In this document: positions 47,309 to 56,440 of the stretch, in pieces
Numbering within the stretch: position 1 is the first letter of the stretch
How the letters are laid out: every line of letters begins with the position of its first letter
Program-made: the position numbers and the translations under genes
Notes under the pieces: model-generated
Database searches by the model: none
Told to the model about the DNA's origin: nothing
What the model saw: only the letters and a program-made list of their open reading frames with translations
Assembly: GCF_007556775.1 (NCBI RefSeq)
Contig: NZ_CP041742.1
Coordinates: 372,001 to 436,000 of the forward strand
From: Lysobacter lycopersici
Lineage (GTDB): Bacteria; Pseudomonadota; Gammaproteobacteria; Xanthomonadales; Xanthomonadaceae
Length of the DNA: 64,000 nucleotides
Reading direction: 5' to 3'

Positions 47309-48931
47309 TCAGCGCTGTCCGCCGTGGTTTCCACCACCACGCGGGCCACGGTTTCCGCCTGGACGCGGGCCGCGCGGGCGCGCCCCCGGAGGCGATGCTG
47401 CGTTGAATGGTCGATTGCCGCCGGGACGCGGAGCACCGGGTCGTTGTCCGCCCGGACGCTGGCCATCGGGGCGCGGGCCGCGCGGACGCTTCTGGTCGCC
47501 GTGCGTTCCGTAGGGATTAAAACCGCCGCCGTGCGCGTGGTCGGACGGGAAACTCGGCGCATTGCCGGGATGTCCGTAGGGTTTTGCCTGGCGTTGCGGG
47601 CGACCTTCGCCGCCACCGAAGTTGCCTTCGTGACGCGGGCCTTCGCGGCGCTGACCGCGTTGCTGTTCGCCGCCGAATCCACCGCCACCCGGTCCGCGTT
47701 GTTGCGGCTTGTTGCCGCCGAAGCGCTTCTTCGGCCCGCGTTCGCCGGCATTGCGATGCCCGCTGGGGCCGGTGTCGACGCCGTCGGGCACGTACCAGCT
47801 GCGGAACGCGGCGGGATTGCCTTCCGGCAACGCGCGCGAATGCTTGTCCTTGCGCTGCTTGAACGGCTTCTGCGACTGCTTCGCGGCCTGTTCGCCGCTG
47901 ACGGTCAATCCGCCGTGCGGCTTGCGCGGGCCGCGACGGCCGCGGTCTTCGCGCACATGGTCGAAGCGGCGCAGCTCGCGGCCTTCGTCGGCGGCGTTGT
48001 GGCCGTTGACGTAGCCCTGCTGCCGGCGTTCGCTGCCGACATGCACCGTGGACTTGGACGCACGGCGCTGGCCGACCACCGGTTGCAGGGTCAACGCCGG
48101 CGGCGGTCCCTGTTCGAGGTCGAATTCCCGGCGCAGGGTTTCCACGCGTTCGGCCGAGAGTTCCTGCGCCTGGCCGCGCAGCAGCGGAGCGGGCAATTCG
48201 ACGCTGCCGTAGCGCGAGCGCTTGAGGCGCGAAACCTGGCAGCCCTGCGATTCCCACAGCCGGCGCACTTCGCGGTTGCGGCCTTCCTTGAGCAGCACGC
48301 GGAACCAGTCGTGCGAACCGTCTTCGTTGCCGCCGATGCGTTCGATGGCGTCGAACTTCGCCGGGCCGTCTTCCAGCGCGACGCCGCGGCGCAGGCGATC
48401 GACGATCTTGTCGCTCACTTCGCTTTCGCCTTCCGGCGGACGCACCCGGCAGACGTATTCGCGCTCGACTTCGCGCGAGGGGTGCATCATCGCGTTGGCC
48501 AGTTCGCCGTCGGTGGTGAGCAGCAGCAGGCCGGTGGTGTTGATGTCGAGGCGACCGATCGCGATCCAGCGCGCGCCCTTGAGCACGGGCAGGGCCTCGA
48601 AGATCGTCGGCCGGCCCTCGGGATCCTCGCGCGTGGTCACTTCGCCTTCGGGCTTGTTGTACATCAGCACGCGCGCGGGCTCGGTCAGCGCGCTGGCGAC
48701 GAAGCTGCGGCCGTCGAGTTCGACCTTGTCGCCGCTCTTCACGCTCATGCCGGTGCGCGCGACTTCGCCGTTGACCTTGACCATGCCGTCGGCGATGCGC
48801 TGTTCCAGCGCGCGGCGCGAGCCGAGCCCGGCCTGCGCGAGCACCTTGTGCAGGCGTTCCTCGAGCTTGCTCGATTCGGCGGGATTCGCGTCGCGCTTGA
48901 GCGACAGCGGGCGTTTCGGGGTGTTACTCAT
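47309..48931 (-). CDS. rluB: 23S rRNA pseudouridine(2605) synthase RluB
   Basis: 540 residues. S4 RNA-binding domain at ~20-65 (RLHKVLAQAGLGSRRALEQR), then the RsuA-type catalytic domain with the Asp in IGRLDINTTGLLLLTTDG and the KEGRNREVRRLW segment. After ~290 the protein is a low-complexity tail of Gly, Arg, Pro, Gln and Asn with RGG-like repeats, ending GNRGPRGGGNHGGQR. The tail is expected to be disordered and to bind RNA; long tails occur in some xanthomonads. Start: ATG at 48931, with GGAG 10 bases upstream; 48940 is an alternative. Overlaps scpB. Confidence 0.93.
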   Translation of the reverse strand: MSNTPKRPLSLKRDANPAESSKLEERLHKVLAQAGLGSRRALEQRIADGMVKVNGEVARTGMSVKSGDKVELDGRSFVASALTEPARVLMYNKPEGEVTTREDPEGRPTIFEALPVLKGARWIAIGRLDINTTGLLLLTTDGELANAMMHPSREVEREYVCRVRPPEGESEVSDKIVDRLRRGVALEDGPAKFDAIERIGGNEDGSHDWFRVLLKEGRNREVRRLWESQGCQVSRLKRSRYGSVELPAPLLRGQAQELSAERVETLRREFDLEQGPPPALTLQPVVGQRRASKSTVHVGSERRQQGYVNGHNAADEGRELRRFDHVREDRGRRGPRKPHGGLTVSGEQAAKQSQKPFKQRKDKHSRALPEGNPAAFRSWYVPDGVDTGPSGHRNAGERGPKKRFGGNKPQQRGPGGGGFGGEQQRGQRREGPRHEGNFGGGEGRPQRQAKPYGHPGNAPSFPSDHAHGGGFNPYGTHGDQKRPRGPRPDGQRPGGQRPGAPRPGGNRPFNAASPPGARPRGPRPGGNRGPRGGGNHGGQR

Positions 48932-49664
48932 TTTCGTCATGCTCCGACGAGGTCGCGGCGGAATCCGCTTCGTCCTCGCCATCGTCGTGTTGGGGAATAT
49001 CTTCGGATGCGTCGGCATCCGCGTCGTTGGAATCGGGATCGATGTTCGAATCGGTCTCGGAATTGTTGTCGTCGGCAACCGATGCGGCGATGGCGACATC
49101 GCCCAGCGCGAGCTGCGGTTCGAGTTCGCCGAAATCCTTCAGTTCGGACAGCGGCGGCAGCTGGTCGAGGCGCTGCAGGCCGAAGTAGTCGAGGAAGCCG
49201 CGGGTGGTGCCGAGCAGTTCCGGCCGGCCGGGCACGTCGCGGTGGCCGACCACGCGGATCCACTCGCGTTCCTCCAGCGCCTTGATGATGTTGCTGTTCA
49301 CCGCGACGCCGCGGATCTGCTCGATCTCGCCGCGGGTGATCGGCTGGCGGTAGGCGATCAGCGCCAGCGTTTCCAGCGTGGCGCGGGTGTACTTGGTCTG
49401 GCGTTCGGCCCACAGCCGCGCGACCCATGGATGCACGTCGGCCTTGACCTGGAAGCGCCAGCCGCTGGCGACTTCCACCAGTTCCACGCCGCGTTCGGCG
49501 CAGGCGGCCTGCAGTTCCTGCAGCGCGGTGTCGATTTCGCCCGCCGAAACCTGTTCTTCCAGCGCGTCGCCGAGGAACAGCGCGTGCAGCTGGGTGATCG
49601 TCAACGGCTGGCTGGCCGCGAGCAACGCGGCCTCGACGATTCGGGTGATGAGTTGTTGGTCCAT
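48924..49664 (-). CDS. scpB: Segregation and condensation protein B
   Basis: 246 residues. Part of the Smc-ScpA-ScpB condensin. Two winged-helix domains cover residues ~1-180 (ITRIVEAALLAASQPLTI; ATLETLALIAYRQPITRGEI). The C-terminal ~60 residues are very acidic (DDNNSETDSNIDPDSNDADA), probably disordered. Follows scpA after a dispersed repeat. Same strand and operon as rluB; the cognate smc lies about 2 kb away on the plus strand. Confidence 0.94.
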   Translation of the reverse strand: MDQQLITRIVEAALLAASQPLTITQLHALFLGDALEEQVSAGEIDTALQELQAACAERGVELVEVASGWRFQVKADVHPWVARLWAERQTKYTRATLETLALIAYRQPITRGEIEQIRGVAVNSNIIKALEEREWIRVVGHRDVPGRPELLGTTRGFLDYFGLQRLDQLPPLSELKDFGELEPQLALGDVAIAASVADDNNSETDSNIDPDSNDADADASEDIPQHDDGEDEADSAATSSEHDENE

Positions 49665-49673
49665 ATTTTCGGT

Positions 49674-49760
49674 TGTCGTCCTGAGCCGAAGGCGAAGGAT
49701 CTGGTTTTTGCCTTTGTTATGCGTTGGAAAAGCAGGTCCTTCGCTACGCTCAGGATGACT
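49674..49760. repeat. Inverted dispersed repeat between scpA and scpB
   Basis: GTCGTCCTGAGCCGAAGGCG at one end and CCTTCGCTACGCTCAGGATGAC at the other are inverted copies (GTC(A/G)TCCTGAGC core), separated by about 30 bases of AT-rich sequence. This is the widespread 'GTCATCCTGAGC' type. It occupies most of the scpA-scpB intergenic region and could form a long hairpin in the mRNA. Confidence 0.7.
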
Positions 49761-49762
49761 GC

Positions 49763-50665
49763 TTACTCGTCGTTCGCGGCGTCGCTGTCGTCGAATTCGC
49801 TGGAGAACTGCAGCGGTTCGTTGGTGTTGTTCGCCGCCAGCGACTTCAGGTAGATCGGGGCGGAAGGCGCTTCCTGCACGATGTCGAGCAGTTGCTCCTT
49901 CGCCAGTTCGAGGATGGCGAGGAAGGTCACCACCACGCCGAGGCGGCCTTCGCGCGGTTCGAACAGCGATTCGAAGCGCTGGAACTTGCCGTCGGCGAGG
50001 CGCGCGAGCAGGTCGCCCATGCGCTGGCGCACGCTGAGCGCGTCGCGCTTGATCGCGTGCTGGGTGTACAGGTCGGCGCGCTTGAGCACCTCGTGCAGCG
50101 CCAGCAGCATCTCGCGGATGTCCACCGGCGGCGGCAGGCGCTGCGTCGCGCGGTCGGGCACGAAGGCGGCGGCGGTGCTGGTGTCGCGGTCCTGGCGGGG
50201 CAGGGTATCGAGGTCCTCGGCGGCCTTCTTGAAGCGTTCGTACTCCTGCAGGCGACGGACCAGCTCGGCGCGTGGATCGTCTTCCTCGCCGTCCTCGCTC
50301 GCAGGACGCGGCAGCAGCATCCGCGACTTGATCTCGGCCAGGATCGCGGCCATCACCAGGTACTCGGCGGCCAGCTCGAAGCGCATCTCGTGCATGGCCT
50401 GGATGTAGTCGACGTACTGGCGGGTGATCTCCGCCACCGGGATGTCGAGGATGTCCAGGTTCTGCCGGCGGATCAGGTACAGCAGCAGGTCGAGCGGGCC
50501 TTCGAACGCCTCGAGGATGACTTCCAGCGCGTCCGGCGGGATGTACAGGTCCTTCGGGATCTCCACGACCGGCTGGCCGAGCACCATCGCCAGCGGCATC
50601 TCCTGCTGCTGCGGTTGGTTCGCGGAATTGTGCTGGGTCGCGTCTTGCGCGGGGTCTGCGGTCAT
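49763..50665 (-). CDS. scpA: Segregation and condensation protein A
   Basis: 300-residue kleisin subunit that bridges Smc heads and binds ScpB. The ScpA signature near the N-terminus is [19 protein letters not shown], followed by [12 protein letters not shown] and [20 protein letters not shown]. The C-terminal winged-helix is in [20 protein letters not shown]. An N-terminal Gln/Asn-rich extension (~40 residues) precedes the conserved core. Start MTADPAQDA at 50665; the open frame upstream is not conserved. Confidence 0.94.
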   Translation of the reverse strand: MTADPAQDATQHNSANQPQQQEMPLAMVLGQPVVEIPKDLYIPPDALEVILEAFEGPLDLLLYLIRRQNLDILDIPVAEITRQYVDYIQAMHEMRFELAAEYLVMAAILAEIKSRMLLPRPASEDGEEDDPRAELVRRLQEYERFKKAAEDLDTLPRQDRDTSTAAAFVPDRATQRLPPPVDIREMLLALHEVLKRADLYTQHAIKRDALSVRQRMGDLLARLADGKFQRFESLFEPREGRLGVVVTFLAILELAKEQLLDIVQEAPSAPIYLKSLAANNTNEPLQFSSEFDDSDAANDE

Positions 50666-50957
50666 GCGGGGCGGCCCCCTCCGGGCCACTCGGTCTCGCC
50701 AAAAGCGCACGCACGGGCGTGGGCGGGCATTGCGGTGTTGCGGATCGCGGTTTGCGCACTACCGCATGCGGACCCGGCCGTGGGGAAGGCCGGCGGCGTG
50801 GCGGTGGTTTGCGCGGATGGCGGGGCGGCGGGGTGCAGGTTTCGCACCGCGGGCCGGCTCCGGCCTCGAAACGATGGACGAAGGTTACGGGGTCGGGTCG
50901 GGTGTGTCCAGCGGCCCGCCTACAATGCCGGTCCGCGGTTCATGGAGTCCGAAGCCG
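50666..50957. other. Divergent intergenic region scpA / yciI
   Basis: 291 bases with no supportable gene, GC-rich throughout. It must hold the promoter of scpA-scpB-rluB. For the plus-strand yciI-bolA pair a TACAAT lies at 50921-50926, 32 bases before the ATG; I see no good -35 at 16-18 bases' spacing. Confidence 0.5.
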
Positions 50958-51257
50958 ATGTGGTACGCGATCGAAGGGCATGACGGGGAAGGCGTGCTGG
51001 AACGGCGGCTCGGCGCGCGCGGTGCGCACCTGGCGCGGCTGCAGGCCCTGCTCGATGCCGGGCGCCTGCTGCTGGCCGGCCCGTGCCCGGCCATCGATGC
51101 CGAGAATCCGGGCCCGGCGGGGTTCAGCGGCAGCATCGTGATCGCCGAGTTCGAATCGCTGGAAGCGGCCCGCGCCTGGGCCGACGCCGATCCCTACATC
51201 GAAGCCGGGGTCTACACGCGGGTGGACGTTCGCCCGTTCAAGCAAGTGCTGCCGTGA
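50958..51257 (+). CDS. yciI: YciI family protein
   Basis: 99-residue small ferredoxin-fold protein. The typical pattern runs [20 protein letters not shown] with the conserved His near residue 8, then [19 protein letters not shown] and a C-terminal [18 protein letters not shown]. Function of YciI proteins is not settled, though a hydrolase-like role has been proposed. The stop overlaps the bolA GTG (GTGA), so it is co-expressed with BolA; yciI-bolA pairs are common in this group. Confidence 0.9.
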   Translation: MWYAIEGHDGEGVLERRLGARGAHLARLQALLDAGRLLLAGPCPAIDAENPGPAGFSGSIVIAEFESLEAARAWADADPYIEAGVYTRVDVRPFKQVLP

Positions 51258-51550
51258 GCGGCCATACCGCCGCCGACATCCCGCGGCTCAACCCGGAACG
51301 GATCGAACGCATGCGCGCGCTGCTTGAAGCCGCGTTCGCGCCCGCTTTGCTTGAAATTGCCGACGACAGCCACAAGCACGCCGGCCATTCCGGTGGCGCG
51401 CAGGGCCACGGGCATTTTTCGGTGCATATCGTCAGCGCCGCGTTCACCGGCATGTCGCCGGTCGCGCGCCACCGCGCGGTCTATGCCGCGCTGGGCGAGA
51501 TGATGCAGACCGACATCCACGCGCTGGCGATCCGGGCCGAGGCAATGTGA
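51254..51550 (+). CDS. BolA family transcriptional regulator/Fe-S partner
   Basis: 98 residues. BolA fold: [14 protein letters not shown] helix, the conserved DDSHKHAGH loop, [21 protein letters not shown] strand and helix, C-terminal [11 protein letters not shown]. BolA proteins bind monothiol glutaredoxins through Fe-S clusters and affect shape and stress genes. GTG start, overlapping the yciI stop. A small symmetrical hairpin overlaps its stop codon (51547-51563). Confidence 0.92.
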   Translation: MSGHTAADIPRLNPERIERMRALLEAAFAPALLEIADDSHKHAGHSGGAQGHGHFSVHIVSAAFTGMSPVARHRAVYAALGEMMQTDIHALAIRAEAM

Positions 51551-51681
51551 TTCGTCGAATCACCGTCACCCCAACCTATCGATCCTGGTTGTTTTTCACT
51601 GCGAACCCATCCGCGCGTTCATCGAGCTGATTCCGGTCTCGCAATCCCCGCCGCATGTCTTGCCGTTGCGGCGATCTTGAT

Positions 51682-52680
51682 TCACATCGGCGTACCCGCG
51701 GCCTCGGCGACCGCGATCACCGCGCAGCCGAGCAGGCCCGGTTGCGGATGCATCACCGCCAGCGTCGGCACCTGCGCCATCGCCGGGGAAAAACGGCCCT
51801 TGTGCTCGAAGCGCTGGCGGAAACCCGAATGCTGCAGCGTCGGCAGCAACTTCGGCACCAGCCCGCCGGAAAGGAATACGCCATCCCACGCGCCGAGCGT
51901 CAGCACGAGGTCGCCGGCGATCGCGCCGAACGCCGCGCAGAACACGTCCACCGCGCGCATGCACAACGGATCGCCTTGCGCGGCGCGTTCGCTGACGTCG
52001 CGCGGTTCCATCGGACCCGGGTCGATGCCGGCGATGCGGCTCAGCGCGCGATGCAGGTTCACCAGGCCCATGCCGGAGACCAGGCGCTCGATCGAGACGC
52101 GGCCGAACTCCTGGGCGAGCTGCTGCAGGATGGCGATTTCCTCCGGCGTGCCCGGGGCGAAGTCGACGTGGCCGCCTTCGGTGGCGAGCGGATACGGTCG
52201 GCCTTCGCGGATCAGCAGGCCGCCGACGCCCAGCCCGGTGCCGGGGCCGATCACGGCGAAGGTGCGCGCGTTGCCGCGTTCGCCGCGGCGCCCGCTCCAC
52301 TGGGTCGGGCCGATCGCCGCTACCTGGTCCGGCTGCAGCGCCAGCACCGCCATCGATTGCGCGGTGAAATCGTTGACCAGGCGCATGCGTTCGAGTCCGA
52401 GCGCCTGGCGGGTGCGGCGGATCGAGATCACCCAGGGGAAGTTGGTGATGCGCGCTTCGTCGCCATCGATGCGCCCGGCGACCGCTGCGACCATGGCATG
52501 CGACTTTGCGCCCGCGGCCTCGAGGTAGGTGCGCGCTGCGTCGGCCAGGGAAGGAAAATCGGCGACGGCGTATTCGCGCGCGCTGCCCGCGACCAGCGGC
52601 GCCGGCGCGGTGGCCTCGGCCAAGGCGAAACGCGCATTGGTGCCGCCGATGTCGGCGAGCAGGACGTGGGATGCATCCAT
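51682..52680 (-). CDS. glk: Glucokinase
   Basis: 332-residue bacterial glucokinase, ATP-dependent phosphorylation of glucose to glucose 6-phosphate. Motifs: LLADIGGTNARFALA (phosphate 1), LVNDFTAQSMAV (catalytic Asp), IGPGTGLGVGGL (phosphate 2) and GGHVDFAP. The C-terminal VFLSGGLVPKLL completes the fold. ROK signature absent, so it is the Glk rather than NagK type. Transcribed divergently from smc; 51551-51681 downstream holds no gene. Confidence 0.94.
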   Translation of the reverse strand: MDASHVLLADIGGTNARFALAEATAPAPLVAGSAREYAVADFPSLADAARTYLEAAGAKSHAMVAAVAGRIDGDEARITNFPWVISIRRTRQALGLERMRLVNDFTAQSMAVLALQPDQVAAIGPTQWSGRRGERGNARTFAVIGPGTGLGVGGLLIREGRPYPLATEGGHVDFAPGTPEEIAILQQLAQEFGRVSIERLVSGMGLVNLHRALSRIAGIDPGPMEPRDVSERAAQGDPLCMRAVDVFCAAFGAIAGDLVLTLGAWDGVFLSGGLVPKLLPTLQHSGFRQRFEHKGRFSPAMAQVPTLAVMHPQPGLLGCAVIAVAEAAGTPM

Positions 52681-52902
52681 CGCCGCATCCTAACCTTTCG
52701 CCGGGGCGTTCCCCGGCCCCGGGAATGGGAGTCCGGCCACGCCCGACGCCTGCCGCGCATCCACCGCTATACTCGACGCTGGCTCGCGTGCTTCGGCCGC
52801 TGCCCCGCCTTTCAGATCAATGGTTTGGCGGACTTTCCTGACCTTTTCCATGACCCGCGGTCGCGCCTGCGCGCCGAGGGCTAGCGAGCACAGAACCGCC
52901 GC
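52681..52902. promoter_or_regulatory. glk/smc divergent promoter region
   Basis: The 222-base region between the two divergent genes contains no ORF of interest. A TATACT resembling a -10 for smc is at 52768-52773. I see no convincing -35 for it. A small GC-rich stretch near glk may carry the glk promoter. Confidence 0.35.
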
Positions 52903-55900
52903 ATGCGCCTGTCCACGATCAAGCTCTCCGGTTTCAAGTCCTTCGTTGATCCGACCACGTTGCATTTGCCGACCAACATGACCGGCGTGGTCGGTCCCAA
53001 CGGTTGCGGCAAATCCAACATCATCGACGCGATCCGCTGGGTGATGGGCGAAAGCGCCGCCAGCCGCCTGCGCGGCGATTCGCTCACCGACGTGATCTTC
53101 TCCGGCTCGTCCGCGCGCAAGCCGGTGGCGCAGGCCACGGTCGAACTCATCTTCGACAACAGCGACCACACCGTTACCGGCGAGTTCGCCGCCTACAACG
53201 AGATCTCGGTCAAGCGCACGGTCGGGCGCGACGGCCAGAGCACCTATTACCTCAACGGCGCCAAGTGCCGCCGCCGCGACATCACCGACCTGTTCCTCGG
53301 CACGGGCCTGGGCCCGCGCAGCTATTCGATCATCGAGCAGGGCATGATCAGCCAGATCATCGAAGCGCGCCCCGAAGACCTGCGCGTCTATCTCGAAGAA
53401 GCCGCCGGCATCTCCAAGTACAAGGAACGCCGCAAGGAAACCGAAACCCGCATCCGCCACACCCGCGAGAACCTCGACCGCCTCAACGACCTGCGCGAGG
53501 AAGTCGGCAAGCAGCTCGAACATTTGAAGCGGCAAGCGCGACAGGCGGAGCAGTACACCGCGATCCAGGCCGAACGCAAGGTCAAGGACGCGGAGTGGAA
53601 GGCGCTGGAATTCCGTGGCCTCGATGGGCAGCTGCAAGGCCTGCGCGAAGCGCTTTCGCAGGAGGAAACGCGGCTGCAGCAGCTCATCGCCGAGCAGCGC
53701 GAGGCCGAGCGCGAGATCGAAACCGGGCGCGTGCGCCGCGAGGAATCGGCCGAGGCGCTGAACAAGGCGCAGGCCGCGGTGTACGAAGTCGGCGGCGCGC
53801 TGGCGCGGATCGAGCAGCAGATCGCGCACCAGCGCGACCTCGCCGAACGCCTGCAGCGCGCGCGCAACGAAGCGGAAACCGCATTGGCCGAACTCGGCCA
53901 GCACATCGGCAGCGACCAGTCGCGCCTCACCGAACTGCAGGCGACGATCGCCGCCGCCGACCCCGAACACGCGCGCTTGCGCGGCGAGGACGAAGCGCAG
54001 CAGGCCGCATTGCAGCAGGCCGAAGCCGCGCTCGCCGACTGGCAGCAGCGCTGGGACGCGCACGGCCGCGACCGCGCCGAAGCCAACCGCGCCGCCGACG
54101 TCGAGCGCACCCGCGTCGATTACCTCGATCGCCAGGCGCTGGACGCGAGCCGTCGCCGCGACGCGCTCGCCGCCGAACGCGCGAACTTCGACCTGGACGC
54201 GCTGGCCGCGGCTTTCGCCGGGCTGCAGTCGGAGCATGCGGAAAAGAGCGCTTCGCTGGCCGGGCTCGAAGCCGAGGTGGAGCAGCGCAAGCAGGCCGTG
54301 GTCGCGCTGCAGGACGAGATCCGCAACGCGCAGGCCGAACTCGCCGAAGTGCGCAAGTCTGCGCAGGAAGCGCGCGGCCGGCTCGCTTCGCTGGAAACGC
54401 TGCAGCACGCCGCGCTCGGGCAGGAGCAGGGCGCAGCCATGGAATGGCTGCGCCAGCACGGGCTGGACTCCGCCGCGCGCGTCGGCGCTTCGCTGACCGT
54501 CGAGCCGGGCTGGGAAAACGCGGTCGAATCCGCGCTCGGCCAGCTGGTCGAAGGCGTGCTGGTCGAATCGCCGGAAACGCTGGTCGACGCGCTCGGCGAG
54601 CTCGGCGAGCTCGGCGATGGTCGCCTTGCGCTGGTCGCGTCCGAAACCGGCGATGAAGCATTCCCGCCGGATTCGCTGGCGGCGAAGGTGCAGGGCCCGC
54701 GCGCGATCCGCCGCATCCTCGCCAAATTGCGTTTCGCCGAAACCCTGGCCGAAGCGCGCGCACTGCAATCGCGGCTGGGCGATGGCGAATCCGTCATCAC
54801 CCGCGGCGGCGAACGCCTCGGCGCCGGCTGGGTGCGCGTGCTGCGCTCGGGTGCGGCCAAGCAGGGCGCGTTGCTGCGCGAAAAGGACATGCAGGCGCTG
54901 CGCGGCGAAATCGAAACGCTGTCGAAGCGCGAACACGAATTGGACCGTGGCCTGACCGCATGGCGCGACCGCGCGCTGGCCGCCGAACAGCAACGCGAGG
55001 ACGCGCAGCGCTCGCTGCACCAGGCGCATCGCGGCGTCGCCGAACTCGCCGGCCAGTTGCAGAGCCACCAGGGCCGGCTCGACGGCGCGCGCGAGCGCAT
55101 CGCGCGGATCGAGGCGGAAGCGGAACAGCTCGCGCAGACCCTCGCCGACAGCAATGCGCAGGCCCGCGACGCCCGCGGCGCGCTGGAAACCGCCGTCGCG
55201 CGCATGGCCGAACTGGAAACTTCGCGTGCCGCGCTCGACACCGAACGCCAGGGCCTCGCGCAGACGCTCGATTCGGCGCGCAGTTCCGCGCGCGCTTCGC
55301 GCGATGCCGCCCACGCCGCGGCGCTGTCGCTGGAATCGCAGCGCGCGCAGGTCGTCGCGCTGGCGCAGTCGCTGGAACGCATGGGCGGCCAGCGTGGCCA
55401 GCTCGACAGTCGCCTCGGCGAACTCGCCGCGCAGCTCGCCGACGGCGATTCGCCGGTCGCATCGCTGGAAAACGAACGCCAGTCCGTGCTGGAAAAGCGC
55501 GTCGTCGCGGACCGCGAACTCGCCACCGCGCGCGCCGCGCTCGACGGCATCGACAACGACCTGCGTGCGTTCGAACAGACCCGCCACCAGCGCGACGAGC
55601 AGGCCATCGCCCAGCGCGAAGCCATCGGTCAGCGCCGACTCGACCAGCAGGCGCTGGACATCCGCGCGAAACAGCTCGCCGACGCGGTTTCGACCTCGGG
55701 CTTCGTGCTCGAGGACGTGGTCGCCACGCTCGCCGACGACGCCGACGTCGCCGCGTGGGAAAAGGCGGTCACCGATTTCGACGCCAAGTTGCGCCGGTTG
55801 GAGCCGGTCAACCTCGCTGCGATCCAGGAACACGCCGAGGCCGCGCAGCGCAAGGAATATCTCGACGCGCAGGACGCCGACCTCACCACCGCGCTGGAAA

Positions 55901-56415
55901 CGCTGGAAGAAGCAATCCGCAAGATCGACCGCGAGACCCGCGGCCGCTTCAAGGACACCTTCGACCGCGTCAATTCCGGCATGCAGGAGCTGTATCCGCG
56001 CCTGTTCGGCGGCGGGCATGCGTACCTCGAACTCACTGGCGAGGACCTGCTCGACGCCGGCGTCGCGATCATGGCGCGCCCGCCGGGCAAGCGCGTGTCG
56101 AACATCTCGCTGCTCTCCGGCGGCGAGAAGGCGATGACCGCGGTCGCGCTGGTGTTTTCGATTTTCCGGCTGAATCCCGCGCCGTTCTGCCTGCTCGACG
56201 AAGTGGACGCGCCGCTGGACGAAGCCAACGTCGGCCGCTTCACCGCGATGGTCAGCGAGATGAGCGCGCACGTGCAGTTCCTGTTCGTCACCCACAACAA
56301 GGCGACGATGGAAGCCGCGCAGCAGCTCTCGGGCGTTACCATGCGCGAGCCCGGCGTCAGCCGGCTGGTATCGGTGGACCTGGCCGAGGCCGCGCGCCTC
56401 GCTGGCGCCGCCTGA
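52903..56415 (+). CDS. smc: Chromosome segregation protein SMC
   Basis: 1170-residue condensin ATPase. N-terminal head with Walker A VVGPNGCGKSNIIDAIRWVM (residues ~26-45); long coiled coils ~170-495 and ~650-1000; a hinge around ~500-640 (DSAARVGASLTVEPGW; LVEGVLVES); C-terminal head with signature LLSGGEKAMTAVALVF and Walker B FCLLDEVDAPLDEANVGRF. Length is normal. Partners ScpA and ScpB are encoded about 2 kb upstream on the other strand. zipA follows 25 bases downstream. Confidence 0.97.
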   Translation: MRLSTIKLSGFKSFVDPTTLHLPTNMTGVVGPNGCGKSNIIDAIRWVMGESAASRLRGDSLTDVIFSGSSARKPVAQATVELIFDNSDHTVTGEFAAYNEISVKRTVGRDGQSTYYLNGAKCRRRDITDLFLGTGLGPRSYSIIEQGMISQIIEARPEDLRVYLEEAAGISKYKERRKETETRIRHTRENLDRLNDLREEVGKQLEHLKRQARQAEQYTAIQAERKVKDAEWKALEFRGLDGQLQGLREALSQEETRLQQLIAEQREAEREIETGRVRREESAEALNKAQAAVYEVGGALARIEQQIAHQRDLAERLQRARNEAETALAELGQHIGSDQSRLTELQATIAAADPEHARLRGEDEAQQAALQQAEAALADWQQRWDAHGRDRAEANRAADVERTRVDYLDRQALDASRRRDALAAERANFDLDALAAAFAGLQSEHAEKSASLAGLEAEVEQRKQAVVALQDEIRNAQAELAEVRKSAQEARGRLASLETLQHAALGQEQGAAMEWLRQHGLDSAARVGASLTVEPGWENAVESALGQLVEGVLVESPETLVDALGELGELGDGRLALVASETGDEAFPPDSLAAKVQGPRAIRRILAKLRFAETLAEARALQSRLGDGESVITRGGERLGAGWVRVLRSGAAKQGALLREKDMQALRGEIETLSKREHELDRGLTAWRDRALAAEQQREDAQRSLHQAHRGVAELAGQLQSHQGRLDGARERIARIEAEAEQLAQTLADSNAQARDARGALETAVARMAELETSRAALDTERQGLAQTLDSARSSARASRDAAHAAALSLESQRAQVVALAQSLERMGGQRGQLDSRLGELAAQLADGDSPVASLENERQSVLEKRVVADRELATARAALDGIDNDLRAFEQTRHQRDEQAIAQREAIGQRRLDQQALDIRAKQLADAVSTSGFVLEDVVATLADDADVAAWEKAVTDFDAKLRRLEPVNLAAIQEHAEAAQRKEYLDAQDADLTTALETLEEAIRKIDRETRGRFKDTFDRVNSGMQELYPRLFGGGHAYLELTGEDLLDAGVAIMARPPGKRVSNISLLSGGEKAMTAVALVFSIFRLNPAPFCLLDEVDAPLDEANVGRFTAMVSEMSAHVQFLFVTHNKATMEAAQQLSGVTMREPGVSRLVSVDLAEAARLAGAA

Positions 56416-56440
56416 GGTCTCGCAACGAGGAGAAGAACGC

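Noticed and set aside
51547-51563. Perfect hairpin GTGATTC-GTC-GAATCAC at the bolA stop
   Set aside because: No T-run follows, and only 7 bp; too weak to call a terminator.
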